From Rickettsiales bacterium (lineage in GTDB: Bacteria > Pseudomonadota > Alphaproteobacteria > Rickettsiales > JABCZZ01): 64,000 nucleotides of DNA. Location of the stretch: the NCBI GenBank assembly GCA_035765535.1, contig DASTXE010000006.1, positions 558,001-622,000 on the forward strand. Direction: 5' to 3'. How positions within the stretch are numbered: position 1 is the stretch's first letter; each line of letters opens with the position of its first letter. The position numbers and the translations under genes are program-made. Positions 51,751 to 62,224 of this stretch are shown here, in pieces. The notes below the pieces were generated by a model that was not told the origin of the DNA, searched no databases, and was given only the letters and a program-made list of their open reading frames with translations.

Positions 51751-54324
51751 ATGGCAAAGCGTTCGGATAGTCTGAAACAATACCGCCACAAGCGGAACTT
51801 CAAGATCACCTCGGAACCAGAAGGCCGCAAGGAAAAAGCGAAAGGCTTTCACTATCTGATCCAGAAACACGATGCCACAAGACTGCATTACGATTTCAGG
51901 CTGGAACTGGATGGCGTATTAAAAAGCTGGGCTGTCACGCGCGGACCAAGCCTGAATCCCCACGACAAACGCCTCGCAGTGGAAGTGGAAGACCACCCGG
52001 TCGCTTACGGCTCGTTCGAAGGCACAATCCCAAAAGGTCAATATGGCGGTGGCACCGTAATGCTCTGGGATCAGGGAAGCTGGGAACCCATAGGCGATCC
52101 GCATAAGCAGCTTGCAAAGGGTAAACTCACGTTTAAACTTCACGGGAAGCGCCTCAAAGGAGCATGGTCGCTGGTGCGCATGCAGCGCAGACCGAAGGAT
52201 AAGCATTCCAACTGGCTGTTAATTAAAAGCCATGACGAGGAAGCACAGGAAGAAGGAGACATTCTCCTGCGCGAAGCCCAGGAAAGCATCACGACCGGGC
52301 GCACGATGGAACAGATTGCCACCCAGAAAGACAGGGTATGGAATTCAAATAAAAACCCGGATAAAAAAAGCACTCCAAAACCGACAGAGGTAAAAATCAC
52401 CACCGCAAACGGCAAGAAAAGCGCCATGCCGGACTTCATTCCCCCGGAACTCGCCCAGCTTACAGATCGCATGCCCGCAGGCAATGCATGGATACACGAG
52501 ATCAAATTCGACGGTTATCGTCTTCAGGCGCATTTGAACAACGGCAAAGCCAAATTGCTCACGCGCGCAGGCAAAGACTGGACAAGCAAATTCCCTGAGC
52601 TGGCTCGCTCGTTAGAGCGCCTGCAGGTCAAAAACGCGATTATGGATGGCGAAGCCGTTGCCGTGGACGATAAGGGAATCAGTAGCTTCGGCTTGCTGCA
52701 GCAAAGCCTGAGCGAGGAGGAAACTTCCGGGCTTCAATATTACCTGTTCGACTTGTTGTACCTGAACGGCAAAACCCTTGCTCACCTTCCCCTGCATGAA
52801 CGCAAGGATCAATTGAAGGCGGTGCTGGCTCAGAAAGATACTCCGGCCAACATTCTTCTGAGCGATCATTTTTCTGAACAGGATAAGGAGTTCTTTCAGC
52901 ATGTATGCCGCCTGAAACTCGAGGGCGTAATTTCAAAACGCCGCGATGCAGCTTATCGTTCGGGCAGGAATGGAGACTGGGTTAAAACAAAATGCCATCA
53001 CCGGCAGGAATTCGTGATCGGAGGATTTACCAAACCGTCCAATGGCTCCAACGGCGTAGGGGCTTTACTGATCGGATATTTCAAGGATGGTAAGCTGCAG
53101 TTTGCAAGCAAGGTAGGCACCGGATTCTCCGCAGATCTCTCCCAGGATTTGCGCAAGAAACTGGAAAAGAAAAAACAGAAATCTTCCGCCTTTGTTTCCG
53201 TCCCCGCCGAAAAGCGCAGAGGCGCCTTATGGGTGGAACCGGAACTCGTATGCGAAGTGGAATTTACCGAATGGACGAAGGACGGTTCGTTGCGCCATCC
53301 CTCCTTTCAAGGATTACGTGAAGACAAACCGGCAAAAGAAGTGAGACAGGAAGAAACAGTTGCGGCGCCCGCTCCGGCTCCCGACCCAGCCCCACCAGCC
53401 CCCTCCCCTCGCAAAGCAAAAACTTCAGGTGAACAGGTGGCAGGAATCAAAATATCCCATCCTGACCGAATCATTTATGAAGACTCACAGATAACCAAAA
53501 AAGAACTGGCGGAATACTACGCCTATGTGGCCGACCGCCTGCTGCCGCATGTCAAAGATCGTCCTTTAAGCATTCTGCGCTGCCCGGAAGGATATGGCAG
53601 CGAATGCTTCTTCCAGCGCCATATTACACAGGGAGACTCGCCTTACTTCCATAAAGTGCAAACTACGATCAAAGGCAAGAAAGTAACCTATCTCGCCATC
53701 AAGGATTTAAAAGGTCTTATTTCGCTTGTGCAATGGGGGACGATAGAACTGCATCCCTGGGGCTCGCTTGCATCCGATCCGTTACTTCCCGACCGGATGA
53801 TTTTCGATCTCGATCCCGATCCGGAAGTGCCGTGGAAGAATATGGTTACGGCAGCAAAGGAAATACGCACGCGAATGGAAGAGTTCGGGCTTCAGAGTTT
53901 CCTGAAAACTACGGGAGGAAAAGGGCTGCATGTCGTCGTGCCACTCACCCGCAAATACACATGGGATATCGTTAAAGCCTTCGCGCGCGCTGTGGCAGAA
54001 TCCATGACGCACGACAATCGCAAGCTTTATATCGCCACTTCCAGCAAAGAAAAACGCAAAGGTCGTATCTTTATCGATTACCTTCGTAATGACGTCACCG
54101 CCACCGCCGTTGCTCCGTTCTCAGTACGCGCACGCGAAAACGCAACCGTATCCACGCCACTGGCATGGGAAGAATTAACCCCTTCACTGGATCCGAAATC
54201 CTTCACGCTTCGGACTATTCCAAAACGTCTGGAGAAATTAAAAAGCGATCCTTGGGAAACTTTCTTTTCCGTGCGCCAGAACATCGCGCAGAAGCACCTG
54301 AAAGCATTGAATATCGCAACTTGA
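51751..54324 (+). CDS. ligD: multifunctional DNA ligase D
   Basis: An 857-residue NHEJ enzyme in the order phosphoesterase - ligase - polymerase. The phosphoesterase (about 25-190) has FHYLIQKHDATRLHYDFRLE. The ligase (about 225-535) has the nucleotidyl Lys252 in IKFDGYR. A Pro/Ala linker (about 535-555) precedes the primase-polymerase (about 565-857), with the catalytic Asp pair in FDLDPD (Asp686, Asp688). Length and order match Pseudomonas-type LigD. With Ku it repairs double-strand breaks. Confidence 0.95.
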   Translation: MAKRSDSLKQYRHKRNFKITSEPEGRKEKAKGFHYLIQKHDATRLHYDFRLELDGVLKSWAVTRGPSLNPHDKRLAVEVEDHPVAYGSFEGTIPKGQYGGGTVMLWDQGSWEPIGDPHKQLAKGKLTFKLHGKRLKGAWSLVRMQRRPKDKHSNWLLIKSHDEEAQEEGDILLREAQESITTGRTMEQIATQKDRVWNSNKNPDKKSTPKPTEVKITTANGKKSAMPDFIPPELAQLTDRMPAGNAWIHEIKFDGYRLQAHLNNGKAKLLTRAGKDWTSKFPELARSLERLQVKNAIMDGEAVAVDDKGISSFGLLQQSLSEEETSGLQYYLFDLLYLNGKTLAHLPLHERKDQLKAVLAQKDTPANILLSDHFSEQDKEFFQHVCRLKLEGVISKRRDAAYRSGRNGDWVKTKCHHRQEFVIGGFTKPSNGSNGVGALLIGYFKDGKLQFASKVGTGFSADLSQDLRKKLEKKKQKSSAFVSVPAEKRRGALWVEPELVCEVEFTEWTKDGSLRHPSFQGLREDKPAKEVRQEETVAAPAPAPDPAPPAPSPRKAKTSGEQVAGIKISHPDRIIYEDSQITKKELAEYYAYVADRLLPHVKDRPLSILRCPEGYGSECFFQRHITQGDSPYFHKVQTTIKGKKVTYLAIKDLKGLISLVQWGTIELHPWGSLASDPLLPDRMIFDLDPDPEVPWKNMVTAAKEIRTRMEEFGLQSFLKTTGGKGLHVVVPLTRKYTWDIVKAFARAVAESMTHDNRKLYIATSSKEKRKGRIFIDYLRNDVTATAVAPFSVRARENATVSTPLAWEELTPSLDPKSFTLRTIPKRLEKLKSDPWETFFSVRQNIAQKHLKALNIAT

Positions 54325-54330
54325 AACGAA

Positions 54331-54342
54331 TGCTCCGGAGCA
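54331..54342 (+). other. short palindrome after ligD
   Basis: TGCTCCGGAGCA is a perfect 12-base dyad eight bases after the ligD stop, followed by AT-rich sequence without a clear T-run. It is a weak terminator candidate. Confidence 0.35.
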
Positions 54343-54449
54343 ATTATAATTGATATTTTATAATACACTCATAAATATGGTGAACTGTCTGTTTCTAAAG
54401 CAAGTTATCGACAACCACATGCTTTGGAAAGAGTGAAGGATTTACTCAT

Positions 54450-57400
54450 ATGACTGTTATACTAAAGCGTAAAACCGCAAAACCCGGTCCCGCTGATCGG
54501 CTAAAACAGATTTTTCCGGGTGATAGCGAAATGGCCCAGCGGATGCGAGCATTTGACTGGTCAACCAGCGTTCTTGGCTCTCCCCTGAACTGGCCAGAAA
54601 ATCTGCGCATCGCCGTGAGCCTTTGCCTGACATCGCGCTTTCCCATTGTCATGTGGTGGGGACCTGAACTCGCCATGCTATACAACGACGCCTATATTCC
54701 CTTTATGAATAAAACCAGGCATCCCCATGCCATCGGCAAACGGGGAAAAGAAGTCTGGGGCGAAATATGGGACTTCATCGGGCCGATGTTAGAGAGCGTG
54801 CGCACTACCGGCGAGGCGACATGGGCGGACGATTTCCTGTTTCTCTTCGCACGCCGGATTCCGCGGGAAGAAGTGCATGTCCGTTTTACGTATGGTCCCA
54901 TTCTCTCCCCGGACGGCAGCACGGTTGAAGGCATTTTCTGCCCGTGCACGGAAATTACGGCGGAAGTGATTGGGGCGCGCCAGCTGGAAACGTTACGAAA
55001 GCTCGGCGTCAAAGCCGCAGCATCGCGCACTGTAACGGAAGCTTCCCGGTCAGTGGCGGATGTGCTTGGGGAGAACCCATTCGATATTCCATTTTCGGCA
55101 GTATACCTTATGGATGAAGCAACACAGAAAGTAGAGTTAAGTAGCTCTTCAGGTATTGCGCCCGGTGGCTGGCAACTTCCCCTCTGTGTTTCCCTTGTGG
55201 AAGAGGACTCAGCAACTTTACCGCTTGCTTCAGCATTGCGGCGTAATTATCCAGCGGACAATATAGATCTGCAAAAGCTTGAAATACGCCTTGTATCCCC
55301 TCCTTGGCCCGATCCTGTGAACAGATGTGCTATATTACCGATTCGCACTGCATCGCATAGCCAGCCGATAGGACTGCTCGTAGTCGGCATCAGTCCCTGC
55401 CGTCCTCTCGACGCAACATACCGCACTTTCCTTGAACTGGTGGCAACGCATGCTGGGACTGCTCTCGTAGAGGCACAAGCCCATGAAGAAGAGTGTAAAA
55501 GGGCTGAAACGCTGGCGGAGCTGAATCGGGCAAAGACCGTCTTCTTCAGCAACATCAGCCATGAATTCCGCACACCGCTCACGCTTCTTTTGGGACCTAT
55601 TGAAGATGCGCTTAATGATCCTGGCACTATTTCCATTAACCGGGAACGTCTGGAAATCGCACATCGTAATGCACTGCGCATGCTGAAACTGGTAAACACG
55701 CTTCTGGATTTCTCGCGTATCGAAGCCGGGCGTATGCAGGCATCCTATATTCCCACCGATCTTACCACTTATACTGCAGAACTTGCCAGCAATTTCCGCT
55801 CCATCATGGAGAAGTCCGGACTGCATTTTACAGTGAATTGCCCCGCCCTGCCGGAAGCAGTCTATATCGACCATGACATGTGGGAAAAGATTGTTCTCAA
55901 TCTGCTCTCCAATGCCTTCAAATTTACCTTTAGCGGTGAAGTAGCCGTCTCGCTAAGCAAAAATGACAATCAAGCCGTACTCACCGTGCGTGATACGGGC
56001 AGCGGCATCCCTGAAAGCGAGCTACCGCATATATTCGAGCGCTTTTATCGTGTCGAAGGCACAGAGGGGCGAACTTATGAAGGCAGCGGCATCGGTTTGT
56101 CGCTGGTGAAGGAACTGGTAAAACTGCACGGGGGGGACATATCGGTACAGAGCGAATTTGGCAAAGGCAGCGAATTTACTGTGTGTATTCCGCTGGGCAA
56201 AGCACACCTGCCTGCTGAGGCTATAAAAGAGAAGGCTTCCAATATTGCTCAAGCAACAAGAGCAAACGCCTTCCTGTCAGAGGCACTTCGCTGGCTTCCG
56301 GAAACCATACCTTACATACCACCCGGCATGGAATTGCATGATCTTACTGACAATACAATTATAGGGGCACGTATCGTATTGGCGGATGATAATGCCGATA
56401 TGCGGGATTATGTGAAACGTCTCCTGACACCTTATTACCGCGTGGAAGCGGTAGGGGACGGCAAGGCAGCCCTGGAAGCGATTGAAAGGGAAATGCCGGA
56501 CCTTGTGCTTACCGATATCATGATGCCGCAGCTGAACGGGGTGGAACTGCTTTCCATTCTGCGCGGCAAGGAATCTACAAAGAACCTGCCGGTAATCCTG
56601 CTATCCGCACGCGCAGGTGACGAAGCAAAGATTGAGGGCATGCAATCCGGCGCCGATGATTACCTGACCAAGCCTTTCAGCGCCCGTGAATTGCAGGCAC
56701 GGGTACATAATGCGCTCAAGCTGGCTTATGCCCGCAACGAAACAAATGTAAGATTGCGCAAGAGCGAATCGCGGTTGCTTGCAGAAACGGATATGCTTAA
56801 GAAACTGAACATACTGAGCTCACGCCTGTGGAACAAACGCAATATCAACGAAGGGCTGGATGCGCTGCTGGGCAGCACGATCGAGCTGCTGGATGCTGAT
56901 TTCGGCAGTATACAGCTGCTGGACGCCCAAAGGCAGGTGCTTATTATTGCTGCTCACCATGGATTCCGGAAGGATTTCCTGGATCGCTTTCACGAAGTTC
57001 ACATAGAAGCGGAATCGGCTTGCGCAACGGCGCTGCGTTTGCGAACACGCATCATCATTGAAGATAGTGAGAGCAGCACAAACTTCGCACCGTTTACTGA
57101 AATGGCGAGGATGTCAGGTTTCCATACAATGCAGGCAACGCCTCTGATAGGTTGGGATGGAATACCGCTCGGCATACTCTCAACGCATTTCCGTTCGGTG
57201 CGAAAGCTGAACGAACAGGATTTACGCAGGCTGGATCTCTACGCGCGCCAGACAGCGGATTTCGTCGAACGCTGCAGGGTGGAGGAAGTCCTGATCGAAG
57301 CACGCAACAAGGCGAACGAAGCCAGCCGGGCGAAAACGGAATTTCTGGCCAATATGAGCCATGAAATCCGCACTCCCATGAATGCTATCGTAGGATTGTC

Positions 57401-58469
57401 CCACATCCTTTCTTCCAACCGCATGCCTCCGGCGCGGACGCGCGAATGCATCGCAACGCTTCAGGCCAGCGCCGAGCAGTTGATGAAACTGATTAACGAC
57501 ATGCTGGATCTGTCGAAAATCGAGTCCAATGCCGTCGAACTGGAAGAAATTGCATTCAGGCCCGCGCAACTGGCAAAAGACTGCCTAAAGATTATTTCCG
57601 TAGAGGCTGAAAAGAAAGGATTAAGCATTACACTGGAACAGCAGGGCGATATTGAATATCGCGGCGATCCGCTGCGCATCCGGCAGATCATGATGAACCT
57701 GCTTTCCAACGCCGTGAAATTCACTCCCAAAGGCTTCGTGACCATTCGCACGGAATGTTATCCGGCTTACGACTCCTCAGGAAACGGAAAACTGATGTTC
57801 ATCGTATCCGACAGCGGCATCGGCATGACACAGGATACCATAGCTAAGATATTTGATAAATTCACGCAGGCTGATTCCTCTACCACCCGCAAATACGGCG
57901 GCACCGGCCTTGGCCTTACCATCAGCCGGCAACTGGCGGAACTGATGGGCGGCCATCTCACCGTCAAAAGTGAACTCGGAAAAGGGACCGAATTCACCCT
58001 GAGCCTGCCGCTGCCTGCACTCCATTTCTGCAAACTTAATACGCCCGATACCCTATCCCCTGCTGGGCCCGTTTCAACCGCACCTCTGCACATCCTTTTG
58101 GTGGAAGACAATGAAGCCAATATACTTGTGGCGGAAACGATACTGAACAATCTCGGTCATAAATGCGAAATTGCCAATAGCGGATACGAAGCGCTGCAGA
58201 GGCTGGAAAAAGAGCATTTCGATCTGGTATTGATGGACGTTCAGATGCAGGAGCTTGATGGTCTGGAAACCACAAAAATCATTCGCAGAAAAGAGGCAAG
58301 AGAAAAACGTAACCCGGTCTATATCATCGCCATGACCGCCCATACATTAGTGGGAGACCGGGAAAAATGTCTGGCGGCGGGGATGAACGACTACCTTCCG
58401 AAGCCATTCAACATTGAAATCCTGCAAAGCAAACTGCTGACCATTACCGGACTGCGCAAAAGCGCGTGA
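54450..58469 (+). CDS. giant tandem hybrid histidine kinase
   Basis: A 1339-residue soluble-looking kinase, no membrane segments seen. In order: PAS-like domain (about 30-175; FPIVMWWGPELAMLYNDAYI), GAF (about 185-350), HisKA/HATPase 1 (His371 in SNISHEFRTPLT), receiver 1 (phospho-Asp689 in VLTDIMMPQL), GAF 2 (about 790-950), HisKA/HATPase 2 (His971 in ANMSHEIRTPMN), receiver 2 (Asp1263 in VLMDVQMQEL). Both modules keep N- and G-boxes (NLLSNAFKFT and NLLSNAVKFT). It is an integrating hub; no output domain is attached. The following gene converges. Confidence 0.93.
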   Translation: MTVILKRKTAKPGPADRLKQIFPGDSEMAQRMRAFDWSTSVLGSPLNWPENLRIAVSLCLTSRFPIVMWWGPELAMLYNDAYIPFMNKTRHPHAIGKRGKEVWGEIWDFIGPMLESVRTTGEATWADDFLFLFARRIPREEVHVRFTYGPILSPDGSTVEGIFCPCTEITAEVIGARQLETLRKLGVKAAASRTVTEASRSVADVLGENPFDIPFSAVYLMDEATQKVELSSSSGIAPGGWQLPLCVSLVEEDSATLPLASALRRNYPADNIDLQKLEIRLVSPPWPDPVNRCAILPIRTASHSQPIGLLVVGISPCRPLDATYRTFLELVATHAGTALVEAQAHEEECKRAETLAELNRAKTVFFSNISHEFRTPLTLLLGPIEDALNDPGTISINRERLEIAHRNALRMLKLVNTLLDFSRIEAGRMQASYIPTDLTTYTAELASNFRSIMEKSGLHFTVNCPALPEAVYIDHDMWEKIVLNLLSNAFKFTFSGEVAVSLSKNDNQAVLTVRDTGSGIPESELPHIFERFYRVEGTEGRTYEGSGIGLSLVKELVKLHGGDISVQSEFGKGSEFTVCIPLGKAHLPAEAIKEKASNIAQATRANAFLSEALRWLPETIPYIPPGMELHDLTDNTIIGARIVLADDNADMRDYVKRLLTPYYRVEAVGDGKAALEAIEREMPDLVLTDIMMPQLNGVELLSILRGKESTKNLPVILLSARAGDEAKIEGMQSGADDYLTKPFSARELQARVHNALKLAYARNETNVRLRKSESRLLAETDMLKKLNILSSRLWNKRNINEGLDALLGSTIELLDADFGSIQLLDAQRQVLIIAAHHGFRKDFLDRFHEVHIEAESACATALRLRTRIIIEDSESSTNFAPFTEMARMSGFHTMQATPLIGWDGIPLGILSTHFRSVRKLNEQDLRRLDLYARQTADFVERCRVEEVLIEARNKANEASRAKTEFLANMSHEIRTPMNAIVGLSHILSSNRMPPARTRECIATLQASAEQLMKLINDMLDLSKIESNAVELEEIAFRPAQLAKDCLKIISVEAEKKGLSITLEQQGDIEYRGDPLRIRQIMMNLLSNAVKFTPKGFVTIRTECYPAYDSSGNGKLMFIVSDSGIGMTQDTIAKIFDKFTQADSSTTRKYGGTGLGLTISRQLAELMGGHLTVKSELGKGTEFTLSLPLPALHFCKLNTPDTLSPAGPVSTAPLHILLVEDNEANILVAETILNNLGHKCEIANSGYEALQRLEKEHFDLVLMDVQMQELDGLETTKIIRRKEAREKRNPVYIIAMTAHTLVGDREKCLAAGMNDYLPKPFNIEILQSKLLTITGLRKSA

Positions 58470-58473
58470 GCAA

Positions 58474-60435
58474 TTATTCACTTTCCAGTGTCAGTACTTC
58501 AAACGGTTTCAATTCAATCATTTGCGGATGACCTGCATCTATGGCAATCGCCGGCTTGCTTGCATCGGAAACCCACGGGCTGCGCATCACATAATGCTCG
58601 GCAGCATCTTGCGGCAACTCGAATGCATGTTTCACATCGATAATGATCGCCCGCATGGACGCAGCAGGATTACGCAGCACCAGAATACCTTTATTATCTG
58701 CCCAGGAAGCCCAGCCATATGCTTCACCTTTGCCGGGATCGCCGCCGATCCAGTGGGAATCCTGTAGAATAGCGGCATTACTGCGCGCCCATTTTGCGCT
58801 TTCCGCCAGCACGTCCCAATCTGCCTGCGTCAATAGCGAAGGCGTGATATACATCTCCTGTAACTGCGTTCCGCTGCCAAAATAGGAATGCACTTCCGCC
58901 GCAAAATCATGCCCGGGATCTTCATTCAGCCGTTCCGCCTGCTGCGCATAAATAATCCCATGCAGCATCAGCGAATTAAGCGGAAATAACGGCCCCTTCT
59001 TCACGATATTACGGTAGGTCTCCGCATCGCGGTATGTCATCCATTGCTGCCGCGAAGTTCCTTCACCTGTAAAGCCGTGATCGTTGCTCCCTCGCCAGAT
59101 AGAATCCGCATAGCGCAACCAGAACGGTGAAGGATAAGTCCCCGTCGTCAGGTTAATGAAAAGCTGGCTGTCTTCCTTTCGCAGCCGTTCGATCAGATGG
59201 ATGGCGGCGGAGAAATCGCTGTCGAAAAGACTGCCGGGGAAGACTTGACCGGCATTGCCCGTACCGTCGAACTTGAACTGATTGACGCCGTATTTTCGGA
59301 TGAAATTAAGGCATACTTCCTCGAACTTCGCGTAATATTTCGGTCCCGAAAGCGCATACCCACCATTGACGATTTCATAGCCTTTGCTTTCACCATACGC
59401 GATGCGCTCGAACTTTTCCTTATTGTATCCCCCCCACGGCGAAAGCCATACGCCAATGCCGAATCCATAACGCTTCGCCGTTTCTTTAAGTGTGGCAAAT
59501 CCATCCGGGAAATCGCTGTTAAAACCCCACAGCGAGTCGGCGTTATCCCACCCGTCATCCATCAGGAAAGAATCCATCGTAACGCCGCGCTTCTTGACGA
59601 GTTCATCACCAAATGCCTGCATCCTCTCGAGCACGCCTTCCGCGCCGAAACGGTTGCCGAATCCGAGATCGTACCAGCTATTGTAATGCAGGAACGGGCG
59701 GTAAGGATGCGCGCGCTCCAGCGCAAGATATGCAAGGAAATCACGCCGCAACTGTCCGGGTCTCACTGTGCCGATGACGGAGGAGTAGGTAATGGACTGG
59801 CCCGCCGGAAGCGGTAACGTACGCTTTATCCCGGCAGTTACCGTGCCATTTTCAACACTGCTATAGGAAAGCGGATGTTCAACACCGTAATAGAAATTCC
59901 CGCTCACGATAGGTGAACCGGCAACATGCCCATCTACCCTCGCCTTACCGTCCTGCAAATGCAGCAGTTGCACATCCGATAGGGGAAGCGATTGCTTACC
60001 CGCCTGGATAGTCACTTCTTGCCTAAGATAGGGCTCATCTCCTCTGGCGATAATACACCAATGCACCCGCGCCGCGCCATGTTCATCCGCCAGTTCTGCA
60101 CATAATTTCTTACCCGGAAGATGAGCCGCCTGCTTTGAAGCGTTTTCATCCGGTTTTATATCCGTAAGCACCGGCTTTCCCACCAGCTGCATGGCTGAGG
60201 ACCGCAACTTTTGTCCGTCCCGAAACACGAGAATGAATGCGTCCTGGGGCTGCACGGATACATGCGTCCGCAGATCCTCCACCGACTTAAGCGTCAGATG
60301 CTCCTGCAACTGCACAGACGCCGCAATACTTTTATTGCCAAAACTTTGCATTTTCCCTTCCTGGGCCCACACACCGGAGAACGGCAGGAAAACGGAAGAT
60401 ACCAAGACGGTGAACAGGCATAATGTATGGCGCAT
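58474..60435 (-). CDS. secreted alpha-galactosidase-like glycoside hydrolase
   Basis: About 653 residues from the ATG at 60435, with a signal peptide (LVSSVFLPFSGVWA). After an N-terminal beta-sandwich (about 25-260) comes a TIM barrel with GVTMDSFLMDDGWDNADSLW, GFGIGVWLSPWGGYN and the likely nucleophile Asp in VNQFKFDGTGNAG, and then a C-terminal beta domain. This is the clan GH-D layout (GH36/GH27-like); similar proteins are often named alpha-galactosidase or 'enterotoxin'. It starts one base after the cupredoxin gene stop. Sugar specificity unproven. Confidence 0.75.
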   Translation of the reverse strand: MRHTLCLFTVLVSSVFLPFSGVWAQEGKMQSFGNKSIAASVQLQEHLTLKSVEDLRTHVSVQPQDAFILVFRDGQKLRSSAMQLVGKPVLTDIKPDENASKQAAHLPGKKLCAELADEHGAARVHWCIIARGDEPYLRQEVTIQAGKQSLPLSDVQLLHLQDGKARVDGHVAGSPIVSGNFYYGVEHPLSYSSVENGTVTAGIKRTLPLPAGQSITYSSVIGTVRPGQLRRDFLAYLALERAHPYRPFLHYNSWYDLGFGNRFGAEGVLERMQAFGDELVKKRGVTMDSFLMDDGWDNADSLWGFNSDFPDGFATLKETAKRYGFGIGVWLSPWGGYNKEKFERIAYGESKGYEIVNGGYALSGPKYYAKFEEVCLNFIRKYGVNQFKFDGTGNAGQVFPGSLFDSDFSAAIHLIERLRKEDSQLFINLTTGTYPSPFWLRYADSIWRGSNDHGFTGEGTSRQQWMTYRDAETYRNIVKKGPLFPLNSLMLHGIIYAQQAERLNEDPGHDFAAEVHSYFGSGTQLQEMYITPSLLTQADWDVLAESAKWARSNAAILQDSHWIGGDPGKGEAYGWASWADNKGILVLRNPAASMRAIIIDVKHAFELPQDAAEHYVMRSPWVSDASKPAIAIDAGHPQMIELKPFEVLTLESE

Positions 60436-60436
60436 A

Positions 60437-60946
60437 TCAGGGCTTTTTAGGTTGCAGTTTTTCTGTGATATACGAGGGCATCTTGGAAATCGTATCCTCA
60501 TCAAAATATTCGAGCAGGCTGTCACGGTATTTCTTGACTTCTTCCGGGCTTGGTTTATGCGCCTGCGCATGGGTGGAAGGCTTTCCCACCACGATAAAAC
60601 CACGCATTCCCATCATGATATGCGGAATGCAGTGATACTCATAAGTGCCTGCATGGGTAAATTTATGGGACCATTTCTGCCCCTGCTTCTCAAGCGCCGG
60701 GCTTGCAAACCCTTCCGCCTTCTCAGGGAAACCGTCCGGATAGGTAATGACGCTATGGGTTTCCGGGGCATCATTTACCCAGGTCACCGTATCTCCCACC
60801 TTAATATGCAGCTCTTCGGGATTGAAATACATGCGCATGTTTTTGTAATCGCTGACCGTATGCACTGTATATTCTTTGGCAGACGCAGCACTCGAAACAG
60901 CGACCGCACCAATGCAGAGGCATGCAGAAAGGAGAAATGTTTTCAT
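60437..60946 (-). CDS. exported cupredoxin
   Basis: A 169-residue exported protein (signal ending AASA) with one plastocyanin-like domain. Type I copper ligands are visible: His64 (PETHSV), Cys106 and His109 (EYHCIPH), and a Met in the IMMGM turn. By family it carries single electrons in the periplasm. The C-terminal tail is helical and proline-bearing. It is divergent from the di-heme peroxidase and precedes the GH-D enzyme by one base. Confidence 0.88.
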   Translation of the reverse strand: MKTFLLSACLCIGAVAVSSAASAKEYTVHTVSDYKNMRMYFNPEELHIKVGDTVTWVNDAPETHSVITYPDGFPEKAEGFASPALEKQGQKWSHKFTHAGTYEYHCIPHIMMGMRGFIVVGKPSTHAQAHKPSPEEVKKYRDSLLEYFDEDTISKMPSYITEKLQPKKP

Positions 60947-61170
60947 AAAATTCCCTTAAAAAAGCTTATGAGCACTCCGGCAGCATTTTTATATGCCTAT
61001 GTCATACCGGCAACAGTATCGGCGGTAAATGATACCGCCGCGCAAAAATGACTGCAACAATCCAATCACTTATATTATAAATATTACAGACAATTATGGT
61101 TTCCGGGCAACGCATGTTTATACAACGCATGGTTTTCCGGCTTAGCGCTCACCACACCGAAGGAATGCTT

Positions 61171-62214
61171 ATGACGAAGAAAACCAGACTCACAGCTTCT
61201 TTGCTCCTCTCTATAAGCCTTGCAGCCACCAGTTTTTCAGCCTCCGCTGCTGATCTGGGCGTTAGCGCTAAAGAACTGAATGAAATGCGCAGCAAATATG
61301 CCCGGCCGAAAGAACCCGTATATCCCAAGGAAAATCCCTACAGCGACAGCAAAGCCGCTTTGGGTAAAGACCTGTTCTTCGACCCAAGGCTTTCCGCCTC
61401 CGGCACGCAATCCTGCGCCACATGCCACAATCCGGCGCTCGGCTGGCAGGACGGCATGGCGCTGGGCACAGGCCACGGCCACAATAAGCTTGGACGCCAT
61501 ACGCCTACCATCCTGAACCTTTCGGAAGACGAGTTGTTTTTCTGGGACGGAAGAGCAGACAGTCTCGAAGCGCAGGCTCTTGGGCCCATGGCATCTGTCT
61601 CTGAAATGAATATGCCGCTGGAGAAGGCTGAATCCGGCATACGCCTTATTAAAGGTTATGCTCCTTTATTCAAGAAGGCCTTCCCCGAAGAAAAAGGCGC
61701 CATCAACCGCGATACCATTTCCAAGGCAATCGCAACATTTGAGCGCACGGTCGTATCAGGCGAAGCACCGTTTGACAAATGGGTAAAAGGGGATGAAAAA
61801 GCTATCTCCGATTCTGCCAAGCGAGGCTTTGTTATCTTTAATAAAAAAGGCAATTGCGCTGCATGCCATTCCGGCTGGCGCTTCAGCGATGGCAGTTTCC
61901 ATGATATAGGCATAGATGACAAGGATGTCGGCCGCGGCAAGATATTGCAGATGGCCTCCATGCAGCATGCATTCAAGACGATGGGACTACGTAATATCGC
62001 ACAGCGCGGACCGTACATGCATGACGGCTCACTGGCCACTCTTGAGGAAGTGATCGAACATTATAACAAGGGCGGCAGCGTTAAAAGGGACAGTCTTGAT
62101 GCGCAAATCAAGCCACTGCATCTGAACGCTCAGGAAAAGCAGGATCTGGTTGCATTCCTGGATACATTGACCAGCAAAGACAAACCTGTCACCCTACCAG
62201 CACTACCCAAATAA
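61171..62214 (+). CDS. di-heme cytochrome c peroxidase (MauG/CCP family)
   Basis: About 347 residues from the ATG at 61171, with AAGGA six bases before. A signal peptide ends SASAA. Two heme c sites are seen: CATCH (Cys82, His86) and CAACH (Cys229, His233). Conserved blocks are LGKDLFFDPRLSASGTQSC, LFFWDGRADSLEAQALGPM, FERTVVSGEAPFDKW and RGPYMHDGSLATLEEVIEHY. By family it reduces peroxide in the periplasm using small electron carriers. A cupredoxin gene lies ten bases after. Confidence 0.92.
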   Translation: MTKKTRLTASLLLSISLAATSFSASAADLGVSAKELNEMRSKYARPKEPVYPKENPYSDSKAALGKDLFFDPRLSASGTQSCATCHNPALGWQDGMALGTGHGHNKLGRHTPTILNLSEDELFFWDGRADSLEAQALGPMASVSEMNMPLEKAESGIRLIKGYAPLFKKAFPEEKGAINRDTISKAIATFERTVVSGEAPFDKWVKGDEKAISDSAKRGFVIFNKKGNCAACHSGWRFSDGSFHDIGIDDKDVGRGKILQMASMQHAFKTMGLRNIAQRGPYMHDGSLATLEEVIEHYNKGGSVKRDSLDAQIKPLHLNAQEKQDLVAFLDTLTSKDKPVTLPALPK

Positions 62215-62224
62215 GGAGACAATC

